Assembly: GCA_946480925.1 (NCBI GenBank)
Contig: CAMLLU010000005.1
Span: 86,495-150,494, forward strand
Origin: an uncultured Rivibacter sp.
Lineage (GTDB): Bacteria; Pseudomonadota; Gammaproteobacteria; Burkholderiales; Burkholderiaceae
Direction of reading: 5' to 3'
Length of the DNA: 64,000 bases
Positions 38,836 through 47,954 of this stretch are shown here, piece after piece; the stretch's first letter is position 1, and each line of letters opens with the position of its first letter. The notes beneath the pieces are model-generated. The model was not told the DNA's origin, did not search any database, and worked only from the letters and a program-made list of their open reading frames with translations. The position numbers were made by a program, and so were the translations under genes.

Positions 38836-39711
38836 CGATACGGAGACGACGAGCTTGTCGTCGTCGGTGGCGCGCAGCCGGTCACCGTCTTGCGCGAGGT
38901 AGAGCTCTCGCACCTTGGTGTTCGTGCTCACCCAGTCGGCGCTCCAGTCGAAGCCCCATTGCCTGTGCGTGACGCCGATGCGCCAGTCGGCGAAGTTGGC
39001 TTCCTTGAAGTTCTCGATCTTCTGGTAGCCGGCGTGCAGGTTGAGCGTGGTGGCCGGTGTGAGGTGGTACTTGTAGTCCAGGTCGAACAGCCAGCTGCCG
39101 CGTGAGCCATGGTCGCCTCGGGCATAGCACTCCAGCGCCTGCGTGGGGTCAGGCATCAGCAGCAGCATCGTTCCGCACACGCCACCGGTGTTGGCACCGC
39201 GGTAGGTCTTGGAGATCACGTTGAGCACGCGGCCTTCGAGCGCGCCATAGCCTGCTTCGAGCACCGCGAACGACGAGTCGTATTTCGTGGTGCGCACGTC
39301 ACCGGGCGTGAAGGTGTTGAAGTCGAACGACTGCGGTGCTTCGAACTTTGCGCCGGGGAACCGCTCGGTCGCCAGGCCCACCCCGAAGTGCCAGCCGTCC
39401 GGGTCGCCGAAGCGGTATCCGCCGGCCAGCGTGACGCCCAGGCCTTTGCCGCCGAGAAATTGCTTCTTGCTCACCGAGGCGAGCTCGACGAGCGCCACCA
39501 GCCCGCTTTCATGAGCAGCCTGCACGCCGAGCTTGGCGCCGGGCTTGTTCAATGAGTCCGAGATGCCGCGTGTACGCTGGTCCGAAGTGAGCTTCACCTC
39601 GGTGTCGATGGCATAGGTGGCCGTGTCGTTGCCGGCGGCAAACGATGCGCAGGCCGCGGCGCCGGCGAGCACGGCAGCAATGGAAGATGGCAGCAGGCGA
39701 GGCAGGTGCAT
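38824..39711 (-). CDS. TorF family putative porin
   Basis: 295-residue outer-membrane protein. Signal peptide SSIAAVLAGAAACASFAAG; N-terminal pattern EVKLTSDQRTRGISDSLNKPGAKLGVQAAHESG is that of the TorF putative porin family (conserved Burkholderiales and gamma-proteobacterial barrel). Alternating strands follow (GVTLAGGYRFG, WHFGVGLATERF, WLFDLDYKYHL) and it ends in a phenylalanine (VVSVSRKF), the outer-membrane insertion signal. Two cysteines (GVCGTM, LECYARG) may form a disulfide. Likely gives the operon substrate passage through the outer membrane. Confidence 0.85.
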   Translation of the reverse strand: MHLPRLLPSSIAAVLAGAAACASFAAGNDTATYAIDTEVKLTSDQRTRGISDSLNKPGAKLGVQAAHESGLVALVELASVSKKQFLGGKGLGVTLAGGYRFGDPDGWHFGVGLATERFPGAKFEAPQSFDFNTFTPGDVRTTKYDSSFAVLEAGYGALEGRVLNVISKTYRGANTGGVCGTMLLLMPDPTQALECYARGDHGSRGSWLFDLDYKYHLTPATTLNLHAGYQKIENFKEANFADWRIGVTHRQWGFDWSADWVSTNTKVRELYLAQDGDRLRATDDDKLVVSVSRKF

Positions 39712-39749
39712 GGGCTTCTCCGAGGCGGTTGAGTCGTGACGGGACAGAA

Positions 39750-40172
39750 TCAGGACTTGCACGACGGCGTGGCGGGCATGGCAGCGGTGCGCTTGAGCAG
39801 CTCGGTCTGGCCCAGCACCTCGACGCCGACGAAGGCACGGATGTGCAGCTCGTCCGACTTCACGCGGACCACGCCCTTGTATTTCTTCTGGTTGCGCGGG
39901 TCGTAGACCCAGCCGTCGCGCCAGGCGTCGTTGTCGTAGCGCTCGAGCTGCGCGATCAGCACGCCGCAGGTGTCTTTCGGCGTACCGGCGTCCTTGTCCC
40001 ACACGATGCGCCCGCACAGCGCCGTGGCACGGTCCGCGCAGGGCTTGAACTCGATCACTGCGTCCTTCTCGGCCGTGAGCCAGAGCCCCTTCGCGTCGTC
40101 AGGCCCCGCGGCCCGGGCCGCCCCGGCCAGCAAGCCCGCCAGCAGCAGCGTCATCCAACAGATCGGCTTCAC
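39750..40172 (-). CDS. DUF2147 secreted protein
   Basis: 140 residues with a signal peptide (MTLLLAGLLAGAARA) and the DUF2147 core: AKGLWLTAEKDAVIEFKPC, LCGRIVWDKD, GWVYDPRNQKKYKGVVRV and LHIRAFVGVEVLGQTELLKR. Four cysteines suggest periplasmic disulfides. The family function is not established. First gene of the operon that ends with the MFS transporter, divergent from tetR. Confidence 0.88.
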   Translation of the reverse strand: MKPICWMTLLLAGLLAGAARAAGPDDAKGLWLTAEKDAVIEFKPCADRATALCGRIVWDKDAGTPKDTCGVLIAQLERYDNDAWRDGWVYDPRNQKKYKGVVRVKSDELHIRAFVGVEVLGQTELLKRTAAMPATPSCKS

Positions 40173-40226
40173 TCCACGTTCCTTTCGTCACTGGTAGTCA
40201 CCGGTACGAGCCGTGCAATCCGCAAT

Positions 40227-40263
40227 AAGGTAGTTATGGCTAGTTTATAGTGATGACTATCTT
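40227..40263. promoter_or_regulatory. long imperfect palindrome, probable operator for the adjacent TetR regulator
   Basis: Two 16-bp arms, AAGGTAGTTATGGCTA and the complement of TAGTGATGACTATCTT, match at 12 positions around a 5-bp centre (GTTTA). It is AT-rich against a GC-rich background and lies between the divergent DUF2147 and tetR starts, 54 bp and 61 bp away, where both promoters must be. Confidence 0.6.
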
Positions 40264-40324
40264 TTTTGATCGACACGCCGCCTAGGACAATCCCCAACGC
40301 GCGCGTCACGCCGCCCTACACACG

Positions 40325-41014
40325 ATGCCCACGCCCAAGAAGTACCAGCCACCGCTGGCCACCAAAAAGCAGCCCGCGCAGCAGCGAGCCACGGAGACCT
40401 ACGAGCGCATCCTCGAAGTGACCGCGCAGACGCTGGCCGACGTGGGCATCGAGCGCCTGTCGACCAACCTCGTGTGCGAACGCGCCGGCCTTACACCACC
40501 CGCGCTGTACCGCTACTTCCCGAACAAGTACGCCCTGCTCGCCGAGCTCGGCCAGCGCCTCATGCAGCGCCAGAACGAACGCGTGGCGCACTGGGTCACG
40601 ATCGACACCTTCAAGAGTGGCGTCGAAGGACTCGAGCAGGCGCTGGAGGGACTGATCCGCGACACCTACGAGGTGACCGAAAGCACCGTAGGCGGCGTGT
40701 GGATCATGCGGGCCTTGCGCGCCGTACCGGTGCTGCAGCAGGTGCGCCTGGCGTCACACGCCGCGGTCACGCAGGAACAAGCCAAGCTGCTGGCACGCGC
40801 ACTGCCCCACGCAGACGCAGCCGAGCTGAAGCTGGTGAGCCGCATCGTCGTGGATCTCATCTACGCCACGGTGGAGATGCTGTTCGACGAAGAACTGGAC
40901 GTGCAGGCCGCTGCACGCATCGTGGCCGGCATGATGGCGAGCCATCTTCAACGCGTACGGCAGAAGACACCTAGGTCGGCTCGCCACCGAAGCGGCAAGC
41001 ACGATTCGGAGTGA
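40325..41014 (+). CDS. TetR/AcrR family transcriptional regulator
   Basis: 229 residues. The N-terminal HTH reads TYERILEVTAQTLADVGIERLSTNLVCERAGLTPPALYRYFPNKYALLAELGQRLM, a full TetR helix set. The rest is a helical ligand domain with a C-terminal basic, Arg/Ser-rich tail. Divergent from the DUF2147-porin-kinase-aldolase operon with a palindrome between; local repression of that operon and of itself is inferred. Confidence 0.92.
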   Translation: MPTPKKYQPPLATKKQPAQQRATETYERILEVTAQTLADVGIERLSTNLVCERAGLTPPALYRYFPNKYALLAELGQRLMQRQNERVAHWVTIDTFKSGVEGLEQALEGLIRDTYEVTESTVGGVWIMRALRAVPVLQQVRLASHAAVTQEQAKLLARALPHADAAELKLVSRIVVDLIYATVEMLFDEELDVQAAARIVAGMMASHLQRVRQKTPRSARHRSGKHDSE

Positions 41015-41063
41015 GCCGGCGCCAGGGTCGTCCAGGGAGATAGAAAGGACATGTTTGGGTCGC

Positions 41064-41483
41064 TTACGAAGCGAACATTAAGTGCGGCACGGCAAGTGGC
41101 CTGAGCGCCGCTTCCACCTCGGCGTCCACCCGGCACAGGATCTCGTCCATCGGCGCGGTCTTCGAGAGGCCGGGCCGGCCGGCGATGGCATTGCCGCGGG
41201 CGTGCAGCTCCGCGGCGGAAAAGGCCGAGGTGAAGAACAGCAGCGCCACGTCGGCCGTGTCCGTGCATTCGGCGAGCGCGCGCGACACGCCGTAGCCGTC
41301 GAGCACCGGCATCTCGATGTCGCACACCACGAGGTCGGGGCGCTCACGGCGCACCGTGCACACGGCCAGCGTGCTTTCGTGCAGAACCACCACCTCGTAG
41401 CGGTGCGCGAGCACGTGCTGCAGGTAGCAGGTGATGGCCGGGTCGTCGTCGATCAGCAGCAGCTTGCGTTGCCGTGCCGGCAC
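41064..41483 (-). CDS. single-domain response regulator
   Basis: About 139 residues consisting of a receiver domain only: KLLLIDDDPAITCYL, phosphoacceptor VVCDIEMPVLDG, and LLFFTSAFSAAE with the conserved Thr and following strand. There is no output domain, so it would act by protein contact. The start is uncertain; the GTG at 41483 gives a natural N-terminus, another GTG lies at 41510, and no clear ribosome site is visible for either. The same open frame runs on for 2.3 kb, but that part is antisense to the kinase gene. Divergent from the hybrid kinase. Confidence 0.75.
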   Translation of the reverse strand: MPARQRKLLLIDDDPAITCYLQHVLAHRYEVVVLHESTLAVCTVRRERPDLVVCDIEMPVLDGYGVSRALAECTDTADVALLFFTSAFSAAELHARGNAIAGRPGLSKTAPMDEILCRVDAEVEAALRPLAVPHLMFAS

Positions 41484-41639
41484 ACCGGAGCGTGAAGAAG
41501 TTGGAACCACGCCGCAGTGTCGGCAGCAAGTGTGGAGAAATTGGGGAGACACCTCGCTTGCCCCAGTCGGTCGGGCCTTCGGCGTTGCTATGCTGCCGGC
41601 GCCTTTTGCCTCTGCCTCACTGCGTTGTACCCGCGTCCC

Positions 41640-43988
41640 ATGTCCTTCAATCGCCTGTTGCTGTGGGTCGCGGCGCTGCTGGCTTGCCTGGCGAGCCTGC
41701 ATGCAGGGGCTGCGCCGGCGCCGCTGCGCGGCGCATGGCTCGACCAGGATCTGCCGGCCGACACCGTGCCGGCAGCGCAGGCGCCGTTGTTGCCGCTCTC
41801 GGGCAACGACCAGGCCGTGCGGCTGACGCTGCCCTTCCGCGACCACGGCACCTGGGTGCGGCTGCAGCCGCAGGCGCTGCAGGGCTCTGCCGTGCTGCTG
41901 GTGGAAACGGCCGTGATGCCCACCGTCACGCTGGTGCTGCCCGACGGCAGCCGTCTGCAACGCTCCAAGGTGCAGCTGTCGCCCGATGGCCAGGGCATGG
42001 CGCTGGCCATGTCGTTCCCGCTGCCGGCGGGCTTGCAGTCGGGTGACGTGCTGTGGGTGCATTTCGCGGACCGCGTGCGCGCGTCGGTCACGCTGAGCCT
42101 GCTCGACGCCGCCGACTGGCAGCGGCGCGAGCGCCACACCCTCGTGCGCCTCACGGCGCTGTGCTCGCTGCTGGCCGCGTTCGCGGTGATCGGCTTCGGC
42201 TTCTGGGTGGTGCTGCGCGAGCGGCTGTTCGCGTTCTACACGCTGCACCTGCTCACGCTGCTGCTGTTCATCGCGGCCGGCACCGGCCTGCTCGACGCGT
42301 GGCCCGGCGGCTCGCTGTGGACGCTGCCCGGTGTGCGCACCCAGTGGGCGCTGGGGGCGTGGACCATGGGGTTGGCGGTGGCCTTCGCGCGCGACTTTCT
42401 CGGTGTGCGGCGAACCTGGCCCCGGCTGTCGCGGGTGTTCGGCAGCGTGGCCCTGGGGCTGGTGGCCGCCGGCGCGGTGGTGCTGCTGCCCCTCGACTGG
42501 CCCTGGTTCGGCGCGGCGCTGTCGGCCTCGATGCTGTCGGTGCACGCGCTGCTCATCATCACCGCGGTAGTGCTGGCGCGACGCGGCAGCCGCTATGCGC
42601 GCTACTTCCTCGCCGGCTGGGTGCCGCTCGCACTGGCCGGCTCGCTGCGCGGGCTGCAGGGCATGGGGCTCATCACCACGCCGGGGGTTTCGGTCTTCTA
42701 CGGCCTGGGCGTGCTGTGCGAAGCCCTCATGCTGGCGCTGGGCCTGGCAGACCAGATGCTCTCGGTGCGCCGTGAACGCGACCACGCGCTGCAGGCTGCG
42801 GGCCAGACGCGGCAGCTCGAACTGCAGAACGAGACGCTGCGCGAGAACGTGCGGCTGCGTGAACAGGTGGACCGCATGAGCCGGCACGACCTGAAGACCC
42901 CGCTCGGCAGCGTGGTCTCGATTCCCCGCATGGTGGCCGAACTGGGGCCCTTGAACCCCGAGCAGCAGCGGCTGCTGCGGCACGTGGAGCGCGCAGGCTA
43001 CCGGGCGCTCAACATGGTGAACCTGTCGCTCGACCTGCTGAAGATGGAACAGGGCACCTACGACTGGCAGCCCGCCGCGGTGGACCTTTCGGTGGTGCTG
43101 CTGCGCGTGCGTGCGGACCTTGCCACGCTGGAGGCGGCGCACGGCGTGAGCGTGACGCAGCAGCCGGCCACCGACATGAGGCCCGTCGTGCTGGGTGAAG
43201 AGACGCTGTGCTATTCCATCCTCGCCAACCTGCTGAAGAACGCGGTGGAGGCAGCGCCTTCGGGCAGCGAGGTGCGCGTGTGGTTCGACACCGTCGAGCC
43301 CGGCTGGGTGGGCGTGCACATCTACAACGAAGGCGCGGTGCCCCTGGAGGTGAGGCCGCGCTTCTTCGAGAAATACGCCAGCCACGGCAAGCCCGATGGC
43401 ACGGGCTTCGGCACCTATTCGGCGCGCCTGATGGCGCGCATGCAGCAGGGTGATGTGCTGCTGCGCACCAGCGAGGCCGAAGGCACCACGGTGATCCTGC
43501 GGCAGCGCACCGCCTGTGCCGAAGAATGGGAGCTGCCCGACAGCGCCCCCGCCTCGCTGCCGATGCCGCTGGAGGCCTCGGACGCGCTGCCGCGGCTGGC
43601 CGTGCTGCTGGTGGACGACGACGAATACAACCTGCTCGCACTGCGGCGCTGCTTCCCCGTCACCGGCGTGGAACTGCACACCGCCTCGCACGGCCGCGAC
43701 GCACTGCAGATGCTGGGCGCCCAGGCTTTCGATGCGGTCTTCCTCGACTTGGAGATGCCCGGCATGAGCGGCTTCGAAGTAGCGCAGGCACTGCGCCGGC
43801 ACGAAGAACTCAGCGAGCCGCCCGCCTTCGTCGTGGCCCTGTCGTCGCACGAAGAGCCGAAGATCCGGCAGCAGGCGCTCGCCGCAGGCTTCGACCGCTA
43901 TGCCTGCAAGCCCATCGAGCGCGAAGCCGTGCGACAGCTGCTACGCGAGGCGGCGCAAGGCGCCGCTCGGCAGTGGGCCGAGGCGTAG
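41640..43988 (+). CDS. 7TM hybrid sensor histidine kinase
   Basis: 782 residues. A signal peptide (LLLWVAALLACLASLHAGA) precedes a periplasmic 7TMR-DISM extracellular domain (about 28-165), then seven membrane spans (about 168-375), a coiled coil (380-412) and a dimerisation helix with MSRHDLKTPLGS (His416). The ATPase has NLLKNAVEAA (N box, about 530) and GTGFGTYSARLM. A C-terminal receiver domain follows, with LVDDDEYN and phosphoacceptor Asp703 in FLDLEMPGMSG. DISM kinases usually sense carbohydrates or small ligands. The single-domain regulator next to it is the likely phosphorelay partner. Confidence 0.88.
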   Translation: MSFNRLLLWVAALLACLASLHAGAAPAPLRGAWLDQDLPADTVPAAQAPLLPLSGNDQAVRLTLPFRDHGTWVRLQPQALQGSAVLLVETAVMPTVTLVLPDGSRLQRSKVQLSPDGQGMALAMSFPLPAGLQSGDVLWVHFADRVRASVTLSLLDAADWQRRERHTLVRLTALCSLLAAFAVIGFGFWVVLRERLFAFYTLHLLTLLLFIAAGTGLLDAWPGGSLWTLPGVRTQWALGAWTMGLAVAFARDFLGVRRTWPRLSRVFGSVALGLVAAGAVVLLPLDWPWFGAALSASMLSVHALLIITAVVLARRGSRYARYFLAGWVPLALAGSLRGLQGMGLITTPGVSVFYGLGVLCEALMLALGLADQMLSVRRERDHALQAAGQTRQLELQNETLRENVRLREQVDRMSRHDLKTPLGSVVSIPRMVAELGPLNPEQQRLLRHVERAGYRALNMVNLSLDLLKMEQGTYDWQPAAVDLSVVLLRVRADLATLEAAHGVSVTQQPATDMRPVVLGEETLCYSILANLLKNAVEAAPSGSEVRVWFDTVEPGWVGVHIYNEGAVPLEVRPRFFEKYASHGKPDGTGFGTYSARLMARMQQGDVLLRTSEAEGTTVILRQRTACAEEWELPDSAPASLPMPLEASDALPRLAVLLVDDDEYNLLALRRCFPVTGVELHTASHGRDALQMLGAQAFDAVFLDLEMPGMSGFEVAQALRRHEELSEPPAFVVALSSHEEPKIRQQALAAGFDRYACKPIEREAVRQLLREAAQGAARQWAEA

Positions 43989-44308
43989 CGGGCCGCAGCG
44001 CCGGAAAGCAGCAGTGGAGTCGGCCCCTAGGCCGGCTTGTCAGTCACTTCGTAAACCGGGGCCCCGTCTGTGCCGCCTTCGGGACGCCAGCTGCGCAGGG
44101 TAGTCGGCCCGTTCAGGGCCGACCGAGCACAGTCGGGGTGCCCTTCTTTGGGTTCCCTTTCTTGGGCAAGAAAGTGTGCGAAGCCGGGGGCCGCTCACTT
44201 CGCGTAGCGAAGCTATGCGGACACCAAAGGGGACTGCGCTGCCGGGCGCACTTCCCGGCGGGCTGCCACCTCGACAAGATGAATCAGCCAACGGCAACAA
44301 GCCAGACC
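43989..44308. other. 320-bp non-coding stretch with three perfect hairpins
   Basis: No convincing gene. Perfect hairpins: GTCGGCCC-GTTCA-GGGCCGAC (44103-44123), CTTTCTTG-GG-CAAGAAAG (44157-44174) and CTTCGC-GTA-GCGAAG (44198-44212). The part reading TTCTTTGGGTTCCCTTTCTTGG resembles interspersed intergenic repeats of Burkholderiales that often lie after genes. It may also end transcription of the convergent kinase and CoA-transferase genes. Confidence 0.55.
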
Positions 44309-45532
44309 TCAGCCCACCACCTTCCCCTCCCGCAAGACCGCCAAGTCCGCAGCCTCCAACCCCAACCACTCACTCAACACCTCCCCACTGTGCTGCCCCA
44401 GCAACGGCGCCGCCGAGCGGTATTCAACAGGACTCGCAGACAACCGAATCGGATTCGCCACCCCCGGCACACGCCCCGCCTCCGGATGCGCCAACTCGAT
44501 CCGCAACCCACGCGCCTGCACCTGCGGATCCTCGAACACCGCATCGATGCGATTCACCGGCCCGCAAGGCACGCCCGCCGGCTCCAGCGCCGCGATCCAC
44601 TCGGAGGTGGTGCGCATCACCGTCGTCTGCCGCAGCAGCGGGATCAGCACCTCGCGGTGCGCCACGCGCTGGGGGTTGGTGGCGAATCGTTCATCGGTGG
44701 CCCACTCCGGGTGGCGTGCCACGGTGCAGAACCTGGCGAACTGCGTGTCGTTGCCGATGGCCAGGATCATGTCGCCGTCGGCCGTGGGGAAGTCCTGGTA
44801 CGGCACGATGTTCGGGTGTGCATTGCCCAGCCGGCGCGGCACCTGGCCGCCCACCAGGTAGTTCATCGCCTGGTTGGCCAGACAGGCCACCTGCACGTCG
44901 AGCAGCGCGAGGTCGATGTGCTGGCCCTGGCCCGTCTTTTCGCGGTGGGCCAGCGCGGCCAGCACCGCAATGGTGGCGTGCAGGCCGGTCATCACGTCGG
45001 TGAGCGCCACGCCCACCTTCTGCGGCCCGGCACCGGGCTCGCCTTCGGCGCTGCCGGTCACGCTCATGAGCCCGCCCATGCCCTGAATGAGGAAGTCGTA
45101 GCCCGCCCGCGGCGCATACGGCCCCGTCTGGCCGAAGCCGGTGATGGAGCAGTACACGAGCCGCGGGTTCAGCTCGGCGAGGCTCGCGTAGTCGAGCCCG
45201 TATTGCGCGAGGCCGCCGACCTTGAAGTTCTCGATCAGCACGTCGGCCTGCTGCGCCATGCGGCGCAGCAAGGCCTGGCCTTCGGGCTGCGCCATGTCGA
45301 TGGCCACCGAACGCTTGTTGCGGTTGGTGCACAGGTAGTAGGCGGACTCGGCGGTGTCGTGGCCGTCTTCGGCCTTCAGCCAGGGCGGCCCCCAGGCACG
45401 CGTGTCATCGCCGGCCCCGGGCCGCTCGACCTTCACGACGTCGGCGCCCAGGTCGGCCAGCATCTGGCCCGCCCACGGGCCGGCGAGCACGCGCGAGAGG
45501 TCGAGCACGCGCAGGTGGGATAGGGCGCCCAT
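44309..45532 (-). CDS. gcdG: CaiB/BaiF CoA-transferase, likely succinyl-CoA:glutarate CoA-transferase
   Basis: 407-residue family III CoA-transferase that would activate glutarate to glutaryl-CoA for the dehydrogenase encoded upstream. Motifs: LRVLDLSRVLAGPWAGQMLADLGADVVKVERPGAGDDTR at the N-terminus, RNKRSVAIDM, the catalytic Asp region in GQGQHIDLALLDVQ, and DFPTADGDMILAIGNDTQ. Function is assigned mainly from the gcdR-gcdH-gcdG arrangement. Starts 137 bp after gcdH, with a dispersed repeat between them. Confidence 0.85.
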   Translation of the reverse strand: MGALSHLRVLDLSRVLAGPWAGQMLADLGADVVKVERPGAGDDTRAWGPPWLKAEDGHDTAESAYYLCTNRNKRSVAIDMAQPEGQALLRRMAQQADVLIENFKVGGLAQYGLDYASLAELNPRLVYCSITGFGQTGPYAPRAGYDFLIQGMGGLMSVTGSAEGEPGAGPQKVGVALTDVMTGLHATIAVLAALAHREKTGQGQHIDLALLDVQVACLANQAMNYLVGGQVPRRLGNAHPNIVPYQDFPTADGDMILAIGNDTQFARFCTVARHPEWATDERFATNPQRVAHREVLIPLLRQTTVMRTTSEWIAALEPAGVPCGPVNRIDAVFEDPQVQARGLRIELAHPEAGRVPGVANPIRLSASPVEYRSAAPLLGQHSGEVLSEWLGLEAADLAVLREGKVVG

Positions 45533-45590
45533 TCATTTCTCCATGCAACTTCGGTGCAACACGTCAGGCGAACAGCGACGGCAACCCAGC

Positions 45591-45672
45591 GACCGCCGCG
45601 GATCCGGCTTGGCCGGGCCGCTGGCGGTGTCTCCTCGAAAGGGAGCGCGGCAGCGCTCCGGGGGGGCCATCA
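45591..45672 (-). repeat. intra-operon dispersed repeat, copy 2
   Basis: Read on the minus strand, begins at the gcdH stop codon (TGATGGCC), has GGAGCGCTGCCGCGCTCC as a hairpin and continues GCGGCCCGGCCAAGCCGG then ATCCGCGGCGG. It aligns with 28845-28930 along most of its length. The highest identity is in the last 35 bp. Confidence 0.75.
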
Positions 45673-46857
45673 GAAGGCTGCAATGCCGGTGATCGCTCGG
45701 CCGAGGATCAGCGCGTGCACGTCGTGCGTGCCCTCGTAGGTGTTCACCACCTCCAGGTTCACCAGGTGGCGTGCCACGCCGAACTCGTCGGAAATGCCGT
45801 TGCCGCCCAGCATGTCGCGCGCGGTGCGGGCGATCTCCAGCGCCTTGCCGCAGCTGTTGCGCTTCATGATGGAGGTGATCTCCACGGCGGCGGTGCCCTC
45901 GTCCTTCATGCGGCCCAGGCGCAGGCAGCCCTGCAGGCCCAGCGTGATGTCGGTCAGCATGTCGGCCAGCTTCTTCTGCACCAGCTGGTTGGCCGCCAGC
46001 GGGCGGTTGAACTGCTTGCGGTCCAGCGTGTACTGGCGCGCCGTGTGGAAGCAGAACTCCGCGGCGCCCAGCGCGCCCCAGGCGATGCCGTAGCGCGCGC
46101 TGTTGAGGCAGGTGAACGGGCCCTTGAGGCCGCGCACTTCGGGAAAGGCGTTCTCCTCGGGGCAGAACACCCCGTCCATCACGATCTCGCCGGTGATGGA
46201 GGCGCGCAAGCCTACCTTGCCGTGGATGACCGGCGCGGAAAGGCCGGGCATGCCCTTTTCGAGCACGAAGCCGCGGATGGCGCCCTCGTCGTCCTTGGCC
46301 CACACCACGAACACGTCGGCAATGGGGCTGTTGGTGATCCACATCTTGCTGCCCGAAAGGCTGTAGCCGCCGGGCACCTTCTTGGCGCGCGTGACCATGC
46401 TGCCGGGGTCGGAGCCGTGGTTCGGCTCGGTGAGGCCGAAGCAGCCGATCCATTCGCCGCGGGCCAGCCTGGGCAGGTATTTCTGCTTCTGCGCCTCGGT
46501 GCCGAACTCGTTGATGGGCACCATCACCAGCGAGCTCTGCACGCTCATCATCGAACGGTAGCCCGAGTCCACCCGCTCGACCTCGCGCGCCACCAGGCCA
46601 TAGCTCACGTAATTGAGCCCCGCGCCGCCATAGGCCTCGGGAATGGTCACGCCCAGCAGGCCCAGCTCGCCCATCTCGCGAAAGATGGCCGCGTCGGTGC
46701 GCTCATGGCGAAAGGCCTCGAGCACGCGGGGGGCCAGGCGCTCCTGGCAGTAGGCTGCGGCCGCGTCGCGCACGGCGCGTTCGTCGGCGGAGAGCTGCGC
46801 GTCGAGCAGCAGCGGGTCTTGCCAGTGGAAGCTTGCCTTGGTGTGCGTGGAAGTCAT
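45670..46857 (-). CDS. gcdH: glutaryl-CoA dehydrogenase
   Basis: FAD-dependent acyl-CoA dehydrogenase that oxidises and decarboxylates glutaryl-CoA to crotonyl-CoA in lysine/tryptophan and glutarate breakdown. 395 residues: [56 protein letters not shown], the substrate Arg region, and the C-terminal catalytic glutamate in [23 protein letters not shown], the GCDH signature. Divergent from its LysR regulator. Confidence 0.95.
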   Translation of the reverse strand: MTSTHTKASFHWQDPLLLDAQLSADERAVRDAAAAYCQERLAPRVLEAFRHERTDAAIFREMGELGLLGVTIPEAYGGAGLNYVSYGLVAREVERVDSGYRSMMSVQSSLVMVPINEFGTEAQKQKYLPRLARGEWIGCFGLTEPNHGSDPGSMVTRAKKVPGGYSLSGSKMWITNSPIADVFVVWAKDDEGAIRGFVLEKGMPGLSAPVIHGKVGLRASITGEIVMDGVFCPEENAFPEVRGLKGPFTCLNSARYGIAWGALGAAEFCFHTARQYTLDRKQFNRPLAANQLVQKKLADMLTDITLGLQGCLRLGRMKDEGTAAVEITSIMKRNSCGKALEIARTARDMLGGNGISDEFGVARHLVNLEVVNTYEGTHDVHALILGRAITGIAAF

Positions 46858-46885
46858 GTCATGTCTCCTTCAAGCTCGTGAATCT

Positions 46886-46916
46886 AGGAGCCTCTCTCCT
46901 TGAAAGCAAACGCTTT
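46886..46916. promoter_or_regulatory. two short dyads in the gcdH/gcdR intergenic region
   Basis: AGGAG-N5-CTCCT (46886-46900) and AAAGC-AAAC-GCTTT (46903-46916) lie between the divergent starts, where a LysR-type regulator would bind. The match to a specific LysR box is not proven. Confidence 0.35.
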
Positions 46917-46985
46917 GTCGGCACCGGCCTGTGCGTAAACTGCATTCCGAAACCACACGCAGAAGACGCCGCACGCACAAGAACC

Positions 46986-47912
46986 ATGCGCCGCAAGATC
47001 CCTTCGACCACCGCCCTGGCCGCCTTCGAAGCTGCCGCACGCCACCAGAGCTTCACGCGGGCGGCCGAAGAGCTGGCACTCACGCAAAGCGCCGTGTGCC
47101 GGCAGATCGGGGCGCTGGAAGCCTTCGTCGGCGTGAAGCTCTTCAAGCGCACGCGCCGCGGGGTGCTGCTCACCGAGGCGGGCACGAGCTACAGCCACAG
47201 TGTGCGCGCACGGCTCGACGAAGTGGAGCGTGACACGCTCGAGCTCATGGCCAAGGGGGGCGCCGCCGGTGCACTGGAACTGGGCGTGCTGCCCACCTTC
47301 GCCACCAAGTGGCTGCTGCCCCGCGTGCCGGGCTTCCAGCGTGCGCACCCGGGCATCACGCTGCACTTCACGCCCCGCACGCGGCCTTTCCTGTTCGAAG
47401 ACACCGTACTCGATGCCGCGCTATTCGCCGGCGAAGCGGGCTGGCCCGGCACCGAGGCGCTGTTCCTGATGCACGAGAACCTCATCGTGGTGGGAAGCCC
47501 GGTGCTCGTGCCGAAGAAGCGCCTCAAGCCGGCCGACCTGGCGCGCTACCCGCTGCTGCAGATCAGCACGCGGCCCTACCTGTGGCGCCAGTGGTTCGAG
47601 GCTGCAGGCGTGGAGGTGCAGCAAGACCTTTCCGGCTCACGCATGGAGCTGTTCTCGATGGTGAGCGAGGCCGCGGTGCACGGCCTGGGCGTGGCACTGG
47701 TGCCGCGCTTCCTGGTCGAGGCGGAGCTGGCCAGCGGTGCCCTGCGCCAGTTGATCGACCTGGAGTTGCGCAGTGATCGGGCCTATTACCTCATCTACCC
47801 CGAGCGCAAGGCCGACGATGCGGCGCTGCTGGCGTTTCGCGGCTGGATCGAAGGCGAGGCGCGGGTCTACCGCGAGCGGCACGGGCTCGACAGGGCGGCG
47901 GCGCGCGATTGA
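46986..47912 (+). CDS. gcdR: LysR-family regulator of the glutarate genes (GcdR-like)
   Basis: 308 residues. N-terminal HTH: STTALAAFEAAARHQSFTRAAEELALTQSAVCRQIGALE; effector domain from about residue 95 (LELGVLPTFATKWLLPRVPGF). Resembles GcvA-like regulators. The divergent position next to gcdH matches GcdR of Pseudomonas and Burkholderiales, where glutarate or glutaryl-CoA is the signal. Start at 46986; an open frame extends upstream but overlaps the operator region. Confidence 0.88.
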   Translation: MRRKIPSTTALAAFEAAARHQSFTRAAEELALTQSAVCRQIGALEAFVGVKLFKRTRRGVLLTEAGTSYSHSVRARLDEVERDTLELMAKGGAAGALELGVLPTFATKWLLPRVPGFQRAHPGITLHFTPRTRPFLFEDTVLDAALFAGEAGWPGTEALFLMHENLIVVGSPVLVPKKRLKPADLARYPLLQISTRPYLWRQWFEAAGVEVQQDLSGSRMELFSMVSEAAVHGLGVALVPRFLVEAELASGALRQLIDLELRSDRAYYLIYPERKADDAALLAFRGWIEGEARVYRERHGLDRAAARD

Positions 47913-47954
47913 CCCTCGCTCGCTCGCGCCCGCCGCGCCGTGTGGTGTCGACCG

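Noticed and set aside
41484..43850. Long upstream extension of the single-domain response regulator frame on the minus strand
   Set aside because: It is antisense to the hybrid kinase; only the last 140 codons carry a receiver domain.
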